From: Acidobacteriota bacterium
GTDB taxonomy: Bacteria > Acidobacteriota > Aminicenantia > Aminicenantales > Aminicenantaceae
Assembly (NCBI GenBank): GCA_030669585.1
Contig: DAOVDI010000004.1
Location: forward strand, 1 to 53,934
Reading direction: 5' to 3'
Length of the DNA stretch: 53,934 nt
A program made the position numbers and the translations under genes. Each line of letters opens with the position of its first letter. The stretch's first letter is position 1. Of the stretch, positions 7,546 through 17,900 are shown piece by piece. Below the pieces are notes generated by a model. The model was not told the DNA's origin and made no database searches. It worked only from the letters and a program-made list of their open reading frames with translations.

Positions 7546-9699
7546 TCAATCTCTCAGAATGATCCGGGCGTCCACAATGGTACAGCCCTTTCCTTTTTCG
7601 TAAACGATCAGGGGATTGATATCCAGCTCCTTTATCTCGTCAAAATCCACAGCAAGTTGGGAAAGGCGCTTTATGCAGTCTTCAACGGCTTTCAAGTCGT
7701 AAACCGGCCCACCTCTGTATCCATCCAGTATTTTGTATGTTTTTGTTGTTGTGATCATTCGGCTGGCAGTCAACTCGTTAACCGGCGCAAGGCGGAATGA
7801 CACATCCTCCAGGGCCTCGACATAGATTCCTCCAAGTCCGAACATCAGGATAGGGCCGAACTGCGGATCATGATTGACTCCCAGAATGATCTCCTTACCG
7901 TCCTTTGCCATTTCTTCGACCAGAATACCTTTGATCCTGGCCTTTGGGTTTTTTTCGAGGACATTTTTACGGATAGTGTTGTAGGCTTTTTTTACTTCTG
8001 CCGGAGTACGTATATTGAGGAAGACCCCACCAAAGTCGAATTTGTGGATCACATCAGGTGAAGCGATCTTCATAACAACAGGATAACCGATCTCCTCAGA
8101 GGCTTCTTGGGCTGCTTTGATACTGTCTGTGAGCTTGGATTTGATGACCGGAAACCCATAGACCTTGAGGATCTCATAAGCTTCCTGTTCAAGAAGAAAT
8201 GTTCGACCCTCCCTCTGTGCCTGTTTAATGATGTTCTCAGCTGCAGGCTTGTCGACCTTATATTTTTTAATTCCAGTCCGTGGGCGTTTCAGCCACCACG
8301 AGAAATGGGTCATCTCAGCGAGGACACGGGCCGCGGATTCCGGGAACCTGTATGTCGGGATATTGTTATCTTCCAGGATATCGATTCCTCGGGAGACATC
8401 GTAAACGCCGAGGAAACAGCAGAGCACAGGTTTTTCATGTTTTTTCCATGAAGCCACAATGGCACGGGCGATATCTTCTACATGTGTAAAAGCGGTAGGT
8501 GTCAGAATGACTATAGCGGAGTGGATATCATCATCTCCCAGTATTTCATCCAGACTGGCTTCGTACTGCTCTTCCTGGGCTTCGGCGATCAGATCAAGAG
8601 GATTGTTAAGGCTGAGTGATGGAGGGAGATGTGTCCTTAATTTTTTCTTAACATTTTTCGAGAACGGCACGACGCTCAGTCCGTTGTTAATACAGGTGTC
8701 TGTGGCCAGGATACCTGGGCCTCCGGAATTTGTGATGATGGCGACATTGCTGCCGGAAGGAAAAGGCTGGCAGGAAAAGGCCTTGACGTAATCAAACAAC
8801 TCTTCAAGTGTATTTCCCCTGATGACTCCACTCTGCTGAAAGATCGCATCATAGACGCTGTCAGTGCCGGCAAGAGAGCCGGTATGGGAGGAAGCGGCTT
8901 TTGCTCCGGTCAGAGTACGGCCTGCCTTGAGGGCGAGTATGGGTTTGGGCCGCATTGGATGGTTTGTAATCTCCTGGGCGATGGACATGAATTCCCGGCC
9001 GTTGACCAGGTCTTCCAGATACATCAGGATAACGTCAGTCTTTGGGTCGTCTTTGAGATAACGAAGCAGTTCATTCTCATTCACGCCGGCTTTATTGCCC
9101 ATGCTGATAAATTTGGAAAAACCGATATTGGATTCTTTGGCGTAGTCCAGAACGGCAACGCAGAGCGCTCCGCTCTGGGACAGAAAAGCGATATTCCCCT
9201 CCAGAGGCATCTGTGTTCCGAATGTAGCGTTCATAGACGAATCAGGAGAGGTATTGATCAAACCAAGACAGTTGGGGCCGACTAAGGAGAGATCATATTT
9301 TTGGATGATATCTTTGATATTCTGTTCCAATTCAACACCCTTTCCACCGATCTCTTTAAATCCTGCGGATATAATGATCGCTCCTTTGATGTTCTTTTTT
9401 CCGCACTCTTCAAGTACAGAAGCAACATGTCTGGCCGGAACCATGACAACAGCCAGGTCGATCTCGTCGGGTATGGCCAAGACATTGGGATAACATTTAA
9501 TACCCAGTATGCCGTCAGCTTTAGGGTTGACAGGATAGGCGATACCCTGATACCGGCTGTCGATGATATTGGCGAGAAGCGAATGTCCCACACTTCCTTC
9601 CTGACGTGATGCGCCAATAATGGCAATGGTCCGGGGATGAAAGATACTGTCGAGTTTTTTTTGTTGAGTTCCTTCGTATGACATATTCTGTTTGCTCAA
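7546..9699 (-). CDS. Acetate-CoA ligase (ADP-forming), fused alpha-beta; NDP-forming acyl-CoA synthetase family
   Basis: 717 aa; CoA-binding N-term 'IAIIGASRQEGSVGHSLLANI', phospho-His region 'SSHTGSLAGTDSVYDA', C-terminal ATP-grasp 'YPVVMKIASPDVIHKFDFGGV...ILVEEMAKDGKEIILGVNHDPQFGPILMFGLGG'. Confidence 0.92.
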   Translation of the reverse strand: MSKQNMSYEGTQQKKLDSIFHPRTIAIIGASRQEGSVGHSLLANIIDSRYQGIAYPVNPKADGILGIKCYPNVLAIPDEIDLAVVMVPARHVASVLEECGKKNIKGAIIISAGFKEIGGKGVELEQNIKDIIQKYDLSLVGPNCLGLINTSPDSSMNATFGTQMPLEGNIAFLSQSGALCVAVLDYAKESNIGFSKFISMGNKAGVNENELLRYLKDDPKTDVILMYLEDLVNGREFMSIAQEITNHPMRPKPILALKAGRTLTGAKAASSHTGSLAGTDSVYDAIFQQSGVIRGNTLEELFDYVKAFSCQPFPSGSNVAIITNSGGPGILATDTCINNGLSVVPFSKNVKKKLRTHLPPSLSLNNPLDLIAEAQEEQYEASLDEILGDDDIHSAIVILTPTAFTHVEDIARAIVASWKKHEKPVLCCFLGVYDVSRGIDILEDNNIPTYRFPESAARVLAEMTHFSWWLKRPRTGIKKYKVDKPAAENIIKQAQREGRTFLLEQEAYEILKVYGFPVIKSKLTDSIKAAQEASEEIGYPVVMKIASPDVIHKFDFGGVFLNIRTPAEVKKAYNTIRKNVLEKNPKARIKGILVEEMAKDGKEIILGVNHDPQFGPILMFGLGGIYVEALEDVSFRLAPVNELTASRMITTTKTYKILDGYRGGPVYDLKAVEDCIKRLSQLAVDFDEIKELDINPLIVYEKGKGCTIVDARIILRD

Positions 9700-9848
9700 G
9701 TCGCATCTCCTTTATTCAGCCTGGTCCCATTTTAAATTGAGGTCCATTAAAATGCAAACCAGGTGAAAGGGTTCCTTATCTTGCCAGCTTCCTTGTTCCG
9801 TGCTATATTAAATAATTCAAATTATTATTGACGCCTTGAGGAGGAATC

Positions 9849-12800
9849 ATGTTTAAGAAAAACTTATTCATCTCATTTTTTGTCTTAATGATATTTTCTG
9901 TAAGTTCGGCTTTTGCCATTCAGGAAACTCGTGTGCTGCGCACACCTGCTATTCACGGCGATCAGATCATATTTACTTATGCCGGCGATCTTTATTCAGT
10001 GACATCCGAGGGAGGAGTAGCACGCAGACTGACAAGTCATGAGGGATTTGAGATTTTCCCCCGTTATTCTTATGATGGAAAATATATTGCCTTTACAGGC
10101 GAGTACGACGGCAGCCGGGAAGTCTTTATAATTCCCCGAGAGGGTGGAGTTCCTAAACGTTTGACCTATACTGCCGCCCTTAGCAGAGATGATGTTTCAG
10201 ACAGAATGGGGCCAAACAACATTGTTATGGGATGGAAGCATGACAACAGCTCCATTGTATTTCGTTCCAGAATGAGAGAATGGAACAGTTTTAACGGTCA
10301 GCTTTATTTAACTACGGTCAAAGGCGACTATCCTGTGCAGATCCCGCTGCCAAGAGGTGGTTTTTGCTCCTTTTCTCCTGATGATAAAAAGCTGGCTTAT
10401 AACAGGATTTTCCGCGAGTTCCGGACCTGGAAACGCTATCGGGGCGGAATGGCGGATGATATTTGGGTCTATGATTTTGACTCGAAGAAGGTAACAAATA
10501 TCACCAATAATTCCGCCCAGGACATCATTCCCATGTGGGAGAACCAGAGTATCTATTTTCTATCCGATCGAGACGAGAACAAAAAGATGAACCTTTTTGT
10601 TTATGATACTCAGACAAAAAATACCTTAAAACTGACCGATTTCAAAGACTATGATATTAAGTTTCCCTCTCTGGGGGACAAAGCCATTGTTTTTGAAAAT
10701 GGTGGATTTATCTATAAATTCGATCTGGCCAAAAAAGAGACTACTAAAGTTCCGATAAGGATCGCTAATGATATGAATTCCGGCCGGACTAAATTGGTCA
10801 AGGTGGGAAGCCTCGTGAGCAATTATGAGATTTCTCCAGACGGGAAAAGGGCTTTATTCGGGGCAAGAGGAGATTTTTTTACGGTCCCGGCCAAACATGG
10901 AAATACCCGCAATCTGACCAACACATCCGGCATCCATGAAAGAAATTCCAAATGGTCTCCGGATGGTCAGTGGATCGCATATATTTCAGATGCCAGCGGC
11001 GAGGACGAGATCTATATCACTGCGCAGGATGGAGCAGGCAAACCGGTCCAGATCACCTCAGGAGGAGACACCTATAAGTACCAGATATATTGGTCTCCGG
11101 ATTCCAAAAAACTCCTGTGGGGAGATAAAAAGCTGCGCCTCAACTATATTGATATAAAATCCAAAAAGATAGTTGTAGTGGATAAAGCAGAAGCCTGGGA
11201 GATCACAGATTACTCCTGGTCTCCAGATTCCAACTGGATTACTTATTCCAGACAGGAAAAAGATGCTATGCAGAAGATCTATCTTTACGGCCTGAAAACA
11301 AAGAAAAACCATGCGGTGACTGATGGGTGGTATTCCTCCTATTCTCCTGTTTTTCATTCGGAAGGTAAGTATCTGTTTTTTATCTCGGACAGGGATTTTA
11401 ATCCGATTTACAGCCGAACTGAATGGAATCATGCTTATGGTTCCATGGCGCGGATCTATTTTGTGACGTTGAATAAAGAAGTAGAATCTCCGTTCAAACC
11501 CAAGAGCGATGAAGTAGCGGTTAAAAAAGAGAAAGCAGAAAAAGCCGGTCCAAAAACAGATAAAAAAGCGGAAGACAAGGCTAAAGACAAGGAAAATGCA
11601 AAAGCGTCAAAGAAAACGCTCCGCATCGATCCAGACGGGATTAAAGGCCGGATCCTGCGTCTTCCTGTTGAAGTCGCCAGATATGGAAACCTGACTTCGG
11701 TTAAAGACACGTTGTATTACATGAAGAGGGGGGACAGAGATCGCAAGTCTTTATTTAAAATGTATGATCTGAAAGCGCAGAAAGAAACAGATCTTGGAAC
11801 GATCAACGGTTATGAAATCTCTTTTGACCAGAAAAAAATGCTTATCAGCCAGAGCAAGTCCTATGCCATTATCAATCTTCCAAAAGGACCGGTCAAACTA
11901 TCCGAAAAACTGGATCTTTCCAGGATGGAAGTTCAGGTTAATCTCAAGAAAGAGTGGAACCAGATCTTTAATGAAAGCTGGAGACAGATGAAATACTTCT
12001 TCTATGCGCCCAATATGCATGGTGTAGACTGGGATCTGATGAAAAAAAGATACCAGCCTCTAGCCCGAGCGGTGAATCACCGGGCAGACTTGACCTATGT
12101 GATCGGAGAGATGATCAGTGAACTGAGCGTCGGTCACACCTATGTCGGGGGAGGGGATATGCCCCGTGTGCAGAGAATTCCTGTAGGTCTTCTGGGGGCG
12201 ATATTAAAGCGGTGTGAAAAATCCGGATATTACAAGATCAAAAAACTCTACAAAGGCGAGAATTGGAATCCTGGCCTGAAATCTCCTCTGACTGAAGTCG
12301 GAGTGAACGCACAGGAAGGAGATTTTCTGATCGCTATCAATGGAGCTCCGACCAATACTATGAATAATCCTTTTAAAGCTTTGCTCAACACTGTTGGCAA
12401 GCAGGTCAGCCTGAAGATCAATTCAAAGCCGGAGGAAAAGGGAAGCAGGGAAGTGGTCGTTATTCCCATCCGGGATGAGGGGCCTCTGGCCTATTACACC
12501 TGGGTACAGGAGAATATTGAGAAAGTTAATAAGGCGACCAAAGGAAAGGCCGGTTATATACATGTGCCGGATATGGGGGTCCGTGGTCTCAACGAATTTG
12601 TTAAGCTTTTCTATCCACAGCTGCGGAAAAAGGCATTGATCATCGATGTCCGGGGGAATGGAGGAGGAAACGTCTCTCCTATGCTAATCGAACGACTGAG
12701 AAGGGAGATCGCCATGATCGATATGTCCAGGAACACAGTTCCATGGCCGGATCCCGGGCAGATGCTGATGGGACCAAAAGTCTGTCTGCTTGATGAGTTT

Positions 12801-13151
12801 TCTGCTTCAGACGGGGATCTTTTTCCATACCGCTTTAAAAAATACAAAATGGGAAAACTGATCGGCAAGCGGTCTTGGGGGGGAGTTGTCGGTATTCGCG
12901 GCACTTTGCCATTTATAGATGGAGGAAACATGACAAAACCGGAGTTTGCTCCCTATAGTACAGATGGCAAGAATTGGATCATCGAAGGACATGGCGTAGA
13001 GCCGGATATTTTTGTGGAAAATGATCCTGCCAAGGAATTTGCCGGTATTGATGAACAGTTGAACAAAGCCATAGAAGTCATTATGGAAGAGTTGAAAACC
13101 AAAGAAAAGACCCTGCCGCCTATTCCTCCCTATCCGATCAAGAAGAAATAA
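9849..13151 (+). CDS. Tricorn protease-type S41 peptidase with N-terminal beta-propeller
   Basis: 1100 aa; signal peptide; propeller repeats (SPDGK..., WSPDGQWIAYISD); PDZ; 'LIIDVRGNGGGN' and 'DEFSASDGDLFPYRFKK' S41 motifs. Confidence 0.93.
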   Translation: MFKKNLFISFFVLMIFSVSSAFAIQETRVLRTPAIHGDQIIFTYAGDLYSVTSEGGVARRLTSHEGFEIFPRYSYDGKYIAFTGEYDGSREVFIIPREGGVPKRLTYTAALSRDDVSDRMGPNNIVMGWKHDNSSIVFRSRMREWNSFNGQLYLTTVKGDYPVQIPLPRGGFCSFSPDDKKLAYNRIFREFRTWKRYRGGMADDIWVYDFDSKKVTNITNNSAQDIIPMWENQSIYFLSDRDENKKMNLFVYDTQTKNTLKLTDFKDYDIKFPSLGDKAIVFENGGFIYKFDLAKKETTKVPIRIANDMNSGRTKLVKVGSLVSNYEISPDGKRALFGARGDFFTVPAKHGNTRNLTNTSGIHERNSKWSPDGQWIAYISDASGEDEIYITAQDGAGKPVQITSGGDTYKYQIYWSPDSKKLLWGDKKLRLNYIDIKSKKIVVVDKAEAWEITDYSWSPDSNWITYSRQEKDAMQKIYLYGLKTKKNHAVTDGWYSSYSPVFHSEGKYLFFISDRDFNPIYSRTEWNHAYGSMARIYFVTLNKEVESPFKPKSDEVAVKKEKAEKAGPKTDKKAEDKAKDKENAKASKKTLRIDPDGIKGRILRLPVEVARYGNLTSVKDTLYYMKRGDRDRKSLFKMYDLKAQKETDLGTINGYEISFDQKKMLISQSKSYAIINLPKGPVKLSEKLDLSRMEVQVNLKKEWNQIFNESWRQMKYFFYAPNMHGVDWDLMKKRYQPLARAVNHRADLTYVIGEMISELSVGHTYVGGGDMPRVQRIPVGLLGAILKRCEKSGYYKIKKLYKGENWNPGLKSPLTEVGVNAQEGDFLIAINGAPTNTMNNPFKALLNTVGKQVSLKINSKPEEKGSREVVVIPIRDEGPLAYYTWVQENIEKVNKATKGKAGYIHVPDMGVRGLNEFVKLFYPQLRKKALIIDVRGNGGGNVSPMLIERLRREIAMIDMSRNTVPWPDPGQMLMGPKVCLLDEFSASDGDLFPYRFKKYKMGKLIGKRSWGGVVGIRGTLPFIDGGNMTKPEFAPYSTDGKNWIIEGHGVEPDIFVENDPAKEFAGIDEQLNKAIEVIMEELKTKEKTLPPIPPYPIKKK

Positions 13152-13152
13152 T

Positions 13153-13405
13153 AAAAGTCTATCGAAGTCTGTAGAAGTCGTCGAAGTCGAAATAAAAAAT
13201 GAGGCGAAAGGCCAAAGGTGAAAGGCAAACGTCATTCCCGTTCCCCGATCGGAGAGCGGGAAACCAGGATAAGATATGAAAATAAAGATAACAGACTGGA
13301 TTCCCGTTTCCACGGGAATGACGAACCCAACAAACTCTTATTCTTACTTTGGCCTTTCACCTTTGGCCTCTTCTTGAACCCTTTGCATCAATTACAGGAT
13401 AGATA
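13153..13405 (+). repeat. Composite intergenic repeat, copy E
   Basis: AAGTC array 13155-13191; GGCCAAAGGTGAAAGGC (13210-13226) inverted as GCCTTTCACCTTTGGCC (13352-13368); ATTCCCGTTTCCACGGGAAT (13300-13319); tail CTTTGCATCAATTACAGGATAG. Confidence 0.8.
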
Positions 13406-13419
13406 GAATGGAGTTTTAG

Positions 13420-13995
13420 ATGAAAGTATTTGATCTAATCTTATCTAGAAGAACAATAAGACAGTTTAAACCTGAACCGGTTCCAAGAAGCATTTTGAAG
13501 AAAATCGTCGATGCTGCCCGGCTTGCGCCCTCTGCGGCCAACCGTCAGCCTCTTGAGTTCCTTGTTGTTGATGATAAAGAAGTTGTGGGCAGGATCTTCC
13601 CATGTTTAAAGTGGGCCGGATACATCGTACCTGAGGGGAACCCACGGCCCGGCCGTGAACCCACCTCATATATTATAACCCTGATAAACAGCAAGGTCAG
13701 AAAGAGTGGTTTTGAATGGGATGCTGGAGCAGCTATTGAGAATATGATTTTATCGGCTCTTGAAAAAGGGATCGGCAGCTGCTGGCTTGCTTCTGTGGAC
13801 CGGGAAAAGGTCCGCGATATTGTTGGCCTTCCTGAAGACTATACTATTGACTCAATCCTGGCTCTGGGTTATCCAGATGAATCACCTGTTGTTGAGGAAT
13901 TGGTTGATTCCGTTGAGTATTGGAAGGATGAGCATGGACGACTTCATGTTCCAAAACGGAAACTTGATTCCATTTTGCATTACAATAAATTTTAA
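13420..13995 (+). CDS. Nitroreductase family protein
   Basis: 191 aa; MKVFDLILSRRTIRQFKPEPVPRSILKKIVDAARLAPSAANRQPLEFLVV... GIGSCWLASVDREKVR... Confidence 0.92.
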   Translation: MKVFDLILSRRTIRQFKPEPVPRSILKKIVDAARLAPSAANRQPLEFLVVDDKEVVGRIFPCLKWAGYIVPEGNPRPGREPTSYIITLINSKVRKSGFEWDAGAAIENMILSALEKGIGSCWLASVDREKVRDIVGLPEDYTIDSILALGYPDESPVVEELVDSVEYWKDEHGRLHVPKRKLDSILHYNKF

Positions 13996-14032
13996 ACTTA
14001 AATATTAGTAAGGATCTAACCTGATTCGCAGG

Positions 14033-15385
14033 CTAATTTGACTCACCGGCTATGGTCATTTCTCCAACTTTAACTGTCGGCCCACAGACCGAACTCCGGA
14101 ATTCCAGGTCATTCCCGACCATTTCGATGTTATTGAGGATGCTGCCGAGATTTCCTGATATAGCGATCTCGCTGACCGGATAAATCACCTGGCCGTCTTC
14201 CACCCAGAGGCCGAAAGCTCCGCGGGAGATATCCCCGTTGACCGGATTCAGCCCATGGCCGATGATCCGAGTCAGAATAAGGCCCTTTTCCATGGATGCG
14301 ATTATGTTATTTGGAGGGGAGGTCCCATTCTGGAGATAAAAATTTGTCGGCCCGATCCCGCCGCTGTCTGCGTTTCCAGTCGACTCCAGTTTTAACTTCT
14401 TTGCAGCATATGTGTTGCAGAGATAATTTTTCAGGATCCCTTTTTCCATCACAACCGTTCTCTGAGATGGTATACCTTCCGCATCAAAAGGGGTGGTTCC
14501 CAGTCTTCCAGGCATGGTTCCATCATCCATGACTGTAATAAAAGGGTTGCCGATCCGTTCTCCTAATCTACCTGCGAGGAATGAGGTTTTTTGGTAGATC
14601 GCAGCGCCAGATACACAGGAGAAAAGAAATCCCATTAACCATGATGTCATCCGGGGCTCGAAGATGACCGGCACATTCTGGGTTTTGATTTTTCTGGGAT
14701 TAAGCTGGCGGATTGTTCTAAATACAGCCTTTTTGGCGACGGTTTCTGGCGATTCTATTTCATGAAGAAATCTTTTTGTACAGCTCCATGAATCTTCAAC
14801 GATGTGGTCAGTATCACCTGCCTGAAGCCCGGCGCCCAGGCTGCAGAAGGTTTCTTTATACTGTTGAAGGAAACCGTTGGAATTAGCCATGGTTGTGTGG
14901 ACTTCCCGTGTTTCAAAACCAGCTCCGTGGGAATTGGTGATCCGATTATCCAGAAGGGCGATCTTCTCTGTTTTAATAGCAAGATCGATCTTTTTTTTGG
15001 AATCCATCTCATTGATACAAGGGTCGAACAATAGAAGTGATTCTGCATCAAGCGGTGGTTTAATTCGTTCGGGAAGTCCTGCATATAGGTCCCTGCTGGC
15101 AATCTGGGCGCGCTCAAGGGCATTAAGTACAAGTTGTTTAAGAATATCCTTCTCCAGATCAGAAGATGAAGCAGAGGCTGTTTTCTGGTCTTTTCTCAAA
15201 CGAAAACCAATGTGTCTGGAGCCAGCCTCAACAAGGTTTTCAATGTTTCCGTTTCGGACATCCACGCTGAACTCATTCCCGCTTATCACAGCAACCTCGA
15301 TTTCGTCTGCACCGCTGGAACGGGCAAATGAAACCATCCATTCCGCCAGATCTTTGTATTTTTCATAAGAGGATCCATCTGTCAT
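14033..15385 (-). CDS. tldE: TldD/PmbA family protein (TldE-like subunit)
   Basis: Start reset to internal MTDGSSYEKYKDLAEWM (15385), giving a 4-nt ATGA overlap with tldD. The ORF-track start (15469) lies inside tldD. Confidence 0.88.
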   Translation of the reverse strand: MTDGSSYEKYKDLAEWMVSFARSSGADEIEVAVISGNEFSVDVRNGNIENLVEAGSRHIGFRLRKDQKTASASSSDLEKDILKQLVLNALERAQIASRDLYAGLPERIKPPLDAESLLLFDPCINEMDSKKKIDLAIKTEKIALLDNRITNSHGAGFETREVHTTMANSNGFLQQYKETFCSLGAGLQAGDTDHIVEDSWSCTKRFLHEIESPETVAKKAVFRTIRQLNPRKIKTQNVPVIFEPRMTSWLMGFLFSCVSGAAIYQKTSFLAGRLGERIGNPFITVMDDGTMPGRLGTTPFDAEGIPSQRTVVMEKGILKNYLCNTYAAKKLKLESTGNADSGGIGPTNFYLQNGTSPPNNIIASMEKGLILTRIIGHGLNPVNGDISRGAFGLWVEDGQVIYPVSEIAISGNLGSILNNIEMVGNDLEFRSSVCGPTVKVGEMTIAGESN

Positions 15386-16812
15386 TTTATTCCTCCCACT
15401 GTCATCGAAGAAATTTTTAATGTCGGGCATCCGTCTGTGACCGGTGTTTCCTGTCCGCCTTTCCCGCATGTTCCTGTCTGCAGGCTGAATTCAAGGTCAG
15501 AGCCGATCATTTCGATCTTATTCAATATATCAAGGTTAGATCCGATGAGTGTTGCCTGTTTGACAGGAGTTGTAAGTTTTCCTCCTTCGATCAGAAAGCC
15601 GGAACTGACTGAAAATGTGAATTTCCCTGAATCTTCGACCTGTCCTCCCTGGAATCTGTGTGCATAAAAGCCGCGGTTCACCGACTTGATGATTTCATCC
15701 CTGTCATGATCCCCCTTATCAATATATGTGTTACTCATTCGGGGAATGGGGATACAGGAATAATCCTGGCGGCGGCCATGTCCTGTCAGAGGAAGGTCCA
15801 TCAACCCTGCTGATAATCTGTCTTGCAAAAAGCCGACAAGTTTACCGTCTTTAATTAATGTTGTTTTGTGAGGTAGGGTGCCTTCATCATCAACATTGTA
15901 AGAGCCGCGAAAAAAAGGAATAGTCGGATCATCGAGGATGGTAACCTTTTCATGGGCAACTTTTTTTCCCTGTTTGTTCCAAAAAACAGACGTTTTTTTC
16001 CGGATAAAATCCGCTTCAAGGAGGTGACCGACTGCTTCATGAATGAACACACCACTATGACCAGGAGATAGGACGACAGGCATCTCACCTGCCGGGGGTG
16101 GTTTTGCCTCAAGGAGCTGCAGCGCTTCTGTGGCAGCTTCATGTCCGATCTCTTCTGGAGTGAGGCTGTGCTGAAAATATTCTATTCCGACCCGGCCCCC
16201 ACCGCCTGAGAATCCCGCCTCCAGATCAGGAGGTTTTTCCGCAATCGCAAGACAAACCATTTTTATCATAGGCCGGATATCGCTGATTTTTAATCCATCG
16301 GAATTAATGAGACCGACATGTTGAGTCAGATCGGAAAAAGACACTTTAACCTTTTGGATACTTGGGTCAAAATCAATCGCTGCCGAATATGCTTTTTTCA
16401 CCAGATCAATCTTATCGTCCAGGGATGTATCTCTTCCATGCCGGATAACGGGATAGAGATTTTTTTCCGGATAAGCAGGATTGATGCTCAAAGCTTTTTG
16501 AGTGATCTTTCCTGAGGAGATACTGGCTGCTGTTAAGGCGGTTTTCCGGATTTTTTCAAGGGACAGGTCGTTGGTGTATCCGTATCCGGTTTTGTCTCCG
16601 GAAATAACTCTGATCCCCATACCAAGACTGATACTCTCAGAGGTCTCTTTAATGATGTCTTCTTCCATAATAATGGAGTTGTGCATCCTGTACTCAAGAT
16701 ATATTTCTGAAAAATCTCCACCAAGGGAGAGGGCGGTATTCAAGATCTTTTTAAACTCGTTATCAGAGATATTAAAGTGGTTTTCAAATATGGAGCTTTT
16801 AATCCTTATCAT
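15382..16812 (-). CDS. tldD: TldD metalloprotease
   Basis: 476 aa; HExxxH motif in 'SGVFIHEAVGHLLEADF'; C-terminal 'GCPTLKISSMTVGG'. Confidence 0.9.
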   Translation of the reverse strand: MIRIKSSIFENHFNISDNEFKKILNTALSLGGDFSEIYLEYRMHNSIIMEEDIIKETSESISLGMGIRVISGDKTGYGYTNDLSLEKIRKTALTAASISSGKITQKALSINPAYPEKNLYPVIRHGRDTSLDDKIDLVKKAYSAAIDFDPSIQKVKVSFSDLTQHVGLINSDGLKISDIRPMIKMVCLAIAEKPPDLEAGFSGGGGRVGIEYFQHSLTPEEIGHEAATEALQLLEAKPPPAGEMPVVLSPGHSGVFIHEAVGHLLEADFIRKKTSVFWNKQGKKVAHEKVTILDDPTIPFFRGSYNVDDEGTLPHKTTLIKDGKLVGFLQDRLSAGLMDLPLTGHGRRQDYSCIPIPRMSNTYIDKGDHDRDEIIKSVNRGFYAHRFQGGQVEDSGKFTFSVSSGFLIEGGKLTTPVKQATLIGSNLDILNKIEMIGSDLEFSLQTGTCGKGGQETPVTDGCPTLKISSMTVGGIK

Positions 16813-17837
16813 AGGTCTTTTTCCTTTCTGTTGTGCCGTATTAGGGGATAAACCAGAATGAGTATAGCTGCCAGGCCTAGAACATACTCGAATAAATTAG
16901 TGATAAGATGGACGCTGATTCCGGAAATAACTGCCAGTTCAGGATCAAAATTCATAAGCTTGAATGTAAATGCCCAGGCGGATTCCCATGTACCGAAACC
17001 GCCTATTCCCTTGATCGGAAGGGCGGATGTCATTTCTGCGCCAGTGATCCCGAGTATTGTTTTCCAGAAACTGATGTGCTGGAGCCAGAAACCATGGCTT
17101 CGAAGGAGGGCGGCAAGGAGAAAGTAAAGAGCTGCGTATTTTGCCAAGCGGATTCCCAGAGACAGCCCGAATAAAGGCCAGTAAATACCTCTTGTTCTGA
17201 TGCGGGCCAGTTCATCCAGTGTTTGTTTCCACTTGTTTTCCAGGATAAGAGCCCAGCGTCGTTCTTTTAGATGAAAAATCCTCAAGAAGGTTTTAAGCCA
17301 TTGAAGAAGAATTGTTCCGATGGTGTTTAACTTCAGGAAAAAGAGAAGGATGAGTAAAAAAAAGGCTGCGGATACAAGAAGCATGGCAGTGATGGAAACT
17401 TCAGTTATTCCCGTGCCAACAGCGAATATAGCCAGAACTAGGAACGGACTCAGTGTCAGAAAATCAAATACAAAGGCCACAACAAAAGAAGAAGTTGCCG
17501 TTTCAAAAGAAAAGTTGAGCCGCCTGTTCAAAATATAGATATAAGAAAGAGAACCCACTCTGGCCGGAAGCAGATCGACGAAAATATTGCGGATCATGGT
17601 GACCAGAAAAATGTCTCCGAAACCGATGTGAACAGGACTGAGCAGCCACTTATATCGCAAAGCGCGCAGACCGGAATTGGCAAGCGAGAGCAGGAAAAAA
17701 ATAAAAAGAAAAGGAAGGTGGATGTTGCGGATCGTCTGAACAAGTTCTTCTACTTTGATCTGGGATCCCAGGAGCCAGAGAAGGAGTACGGACACGGCAA
17801 GAGACAGGAGGATATAACCAAGCTTGTTTTTTTTCAT
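16809..17837 (-). CDS. Flippase-like membrane protein (lysylphosphatidylglycerol synthase TM region / UPF0104 family)
   Basis: Multi-TM; 'LRALRYKWLL', 'LPARVGSLSYIYILNRRLNFSFETATSSFVVAFVFDFLTLSPFLV', 'ALPIKGIGGFGTWESAWAF'. Start proposed at MKKNKLGYI (17837). Confidence 0.82.
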   Translation of the reverse strand: MKKNKLGYILLSLAVSVLLLWLLGSQIKVEELVQTIRNIHLPFLFIFFLLSLANSGLRALRYKWLLSPVHIGFGDIFLVTMIRNIFVDLLPARVGSLSYIYILNRRLNFSFETATSSFVVAFVFDFLTLSPFLVLAIFAVGTGITEVSITAMLLVSAAFFLLILLFFLKLNTIGTILLQWLKTFLRIFHLKERRWALILENKWKQTLDELARIRTRGIYWPLFGLSLGIRLAKYAALYFLLAALLRSHGFWLQHISFWKTILGITGAEMTSALPIKGIGGFGTWESAWAFTFKLMNFDPELAVISGISVHLITNLFEYVLGLAAILILVYPLIRHNRKEKDL

Positions 17838-17900
17838 TTGTATATTAAAAGCGGTTTTCTGTTTGATGTCAAACCTTAATAGATTTATAATCAAGACCTC

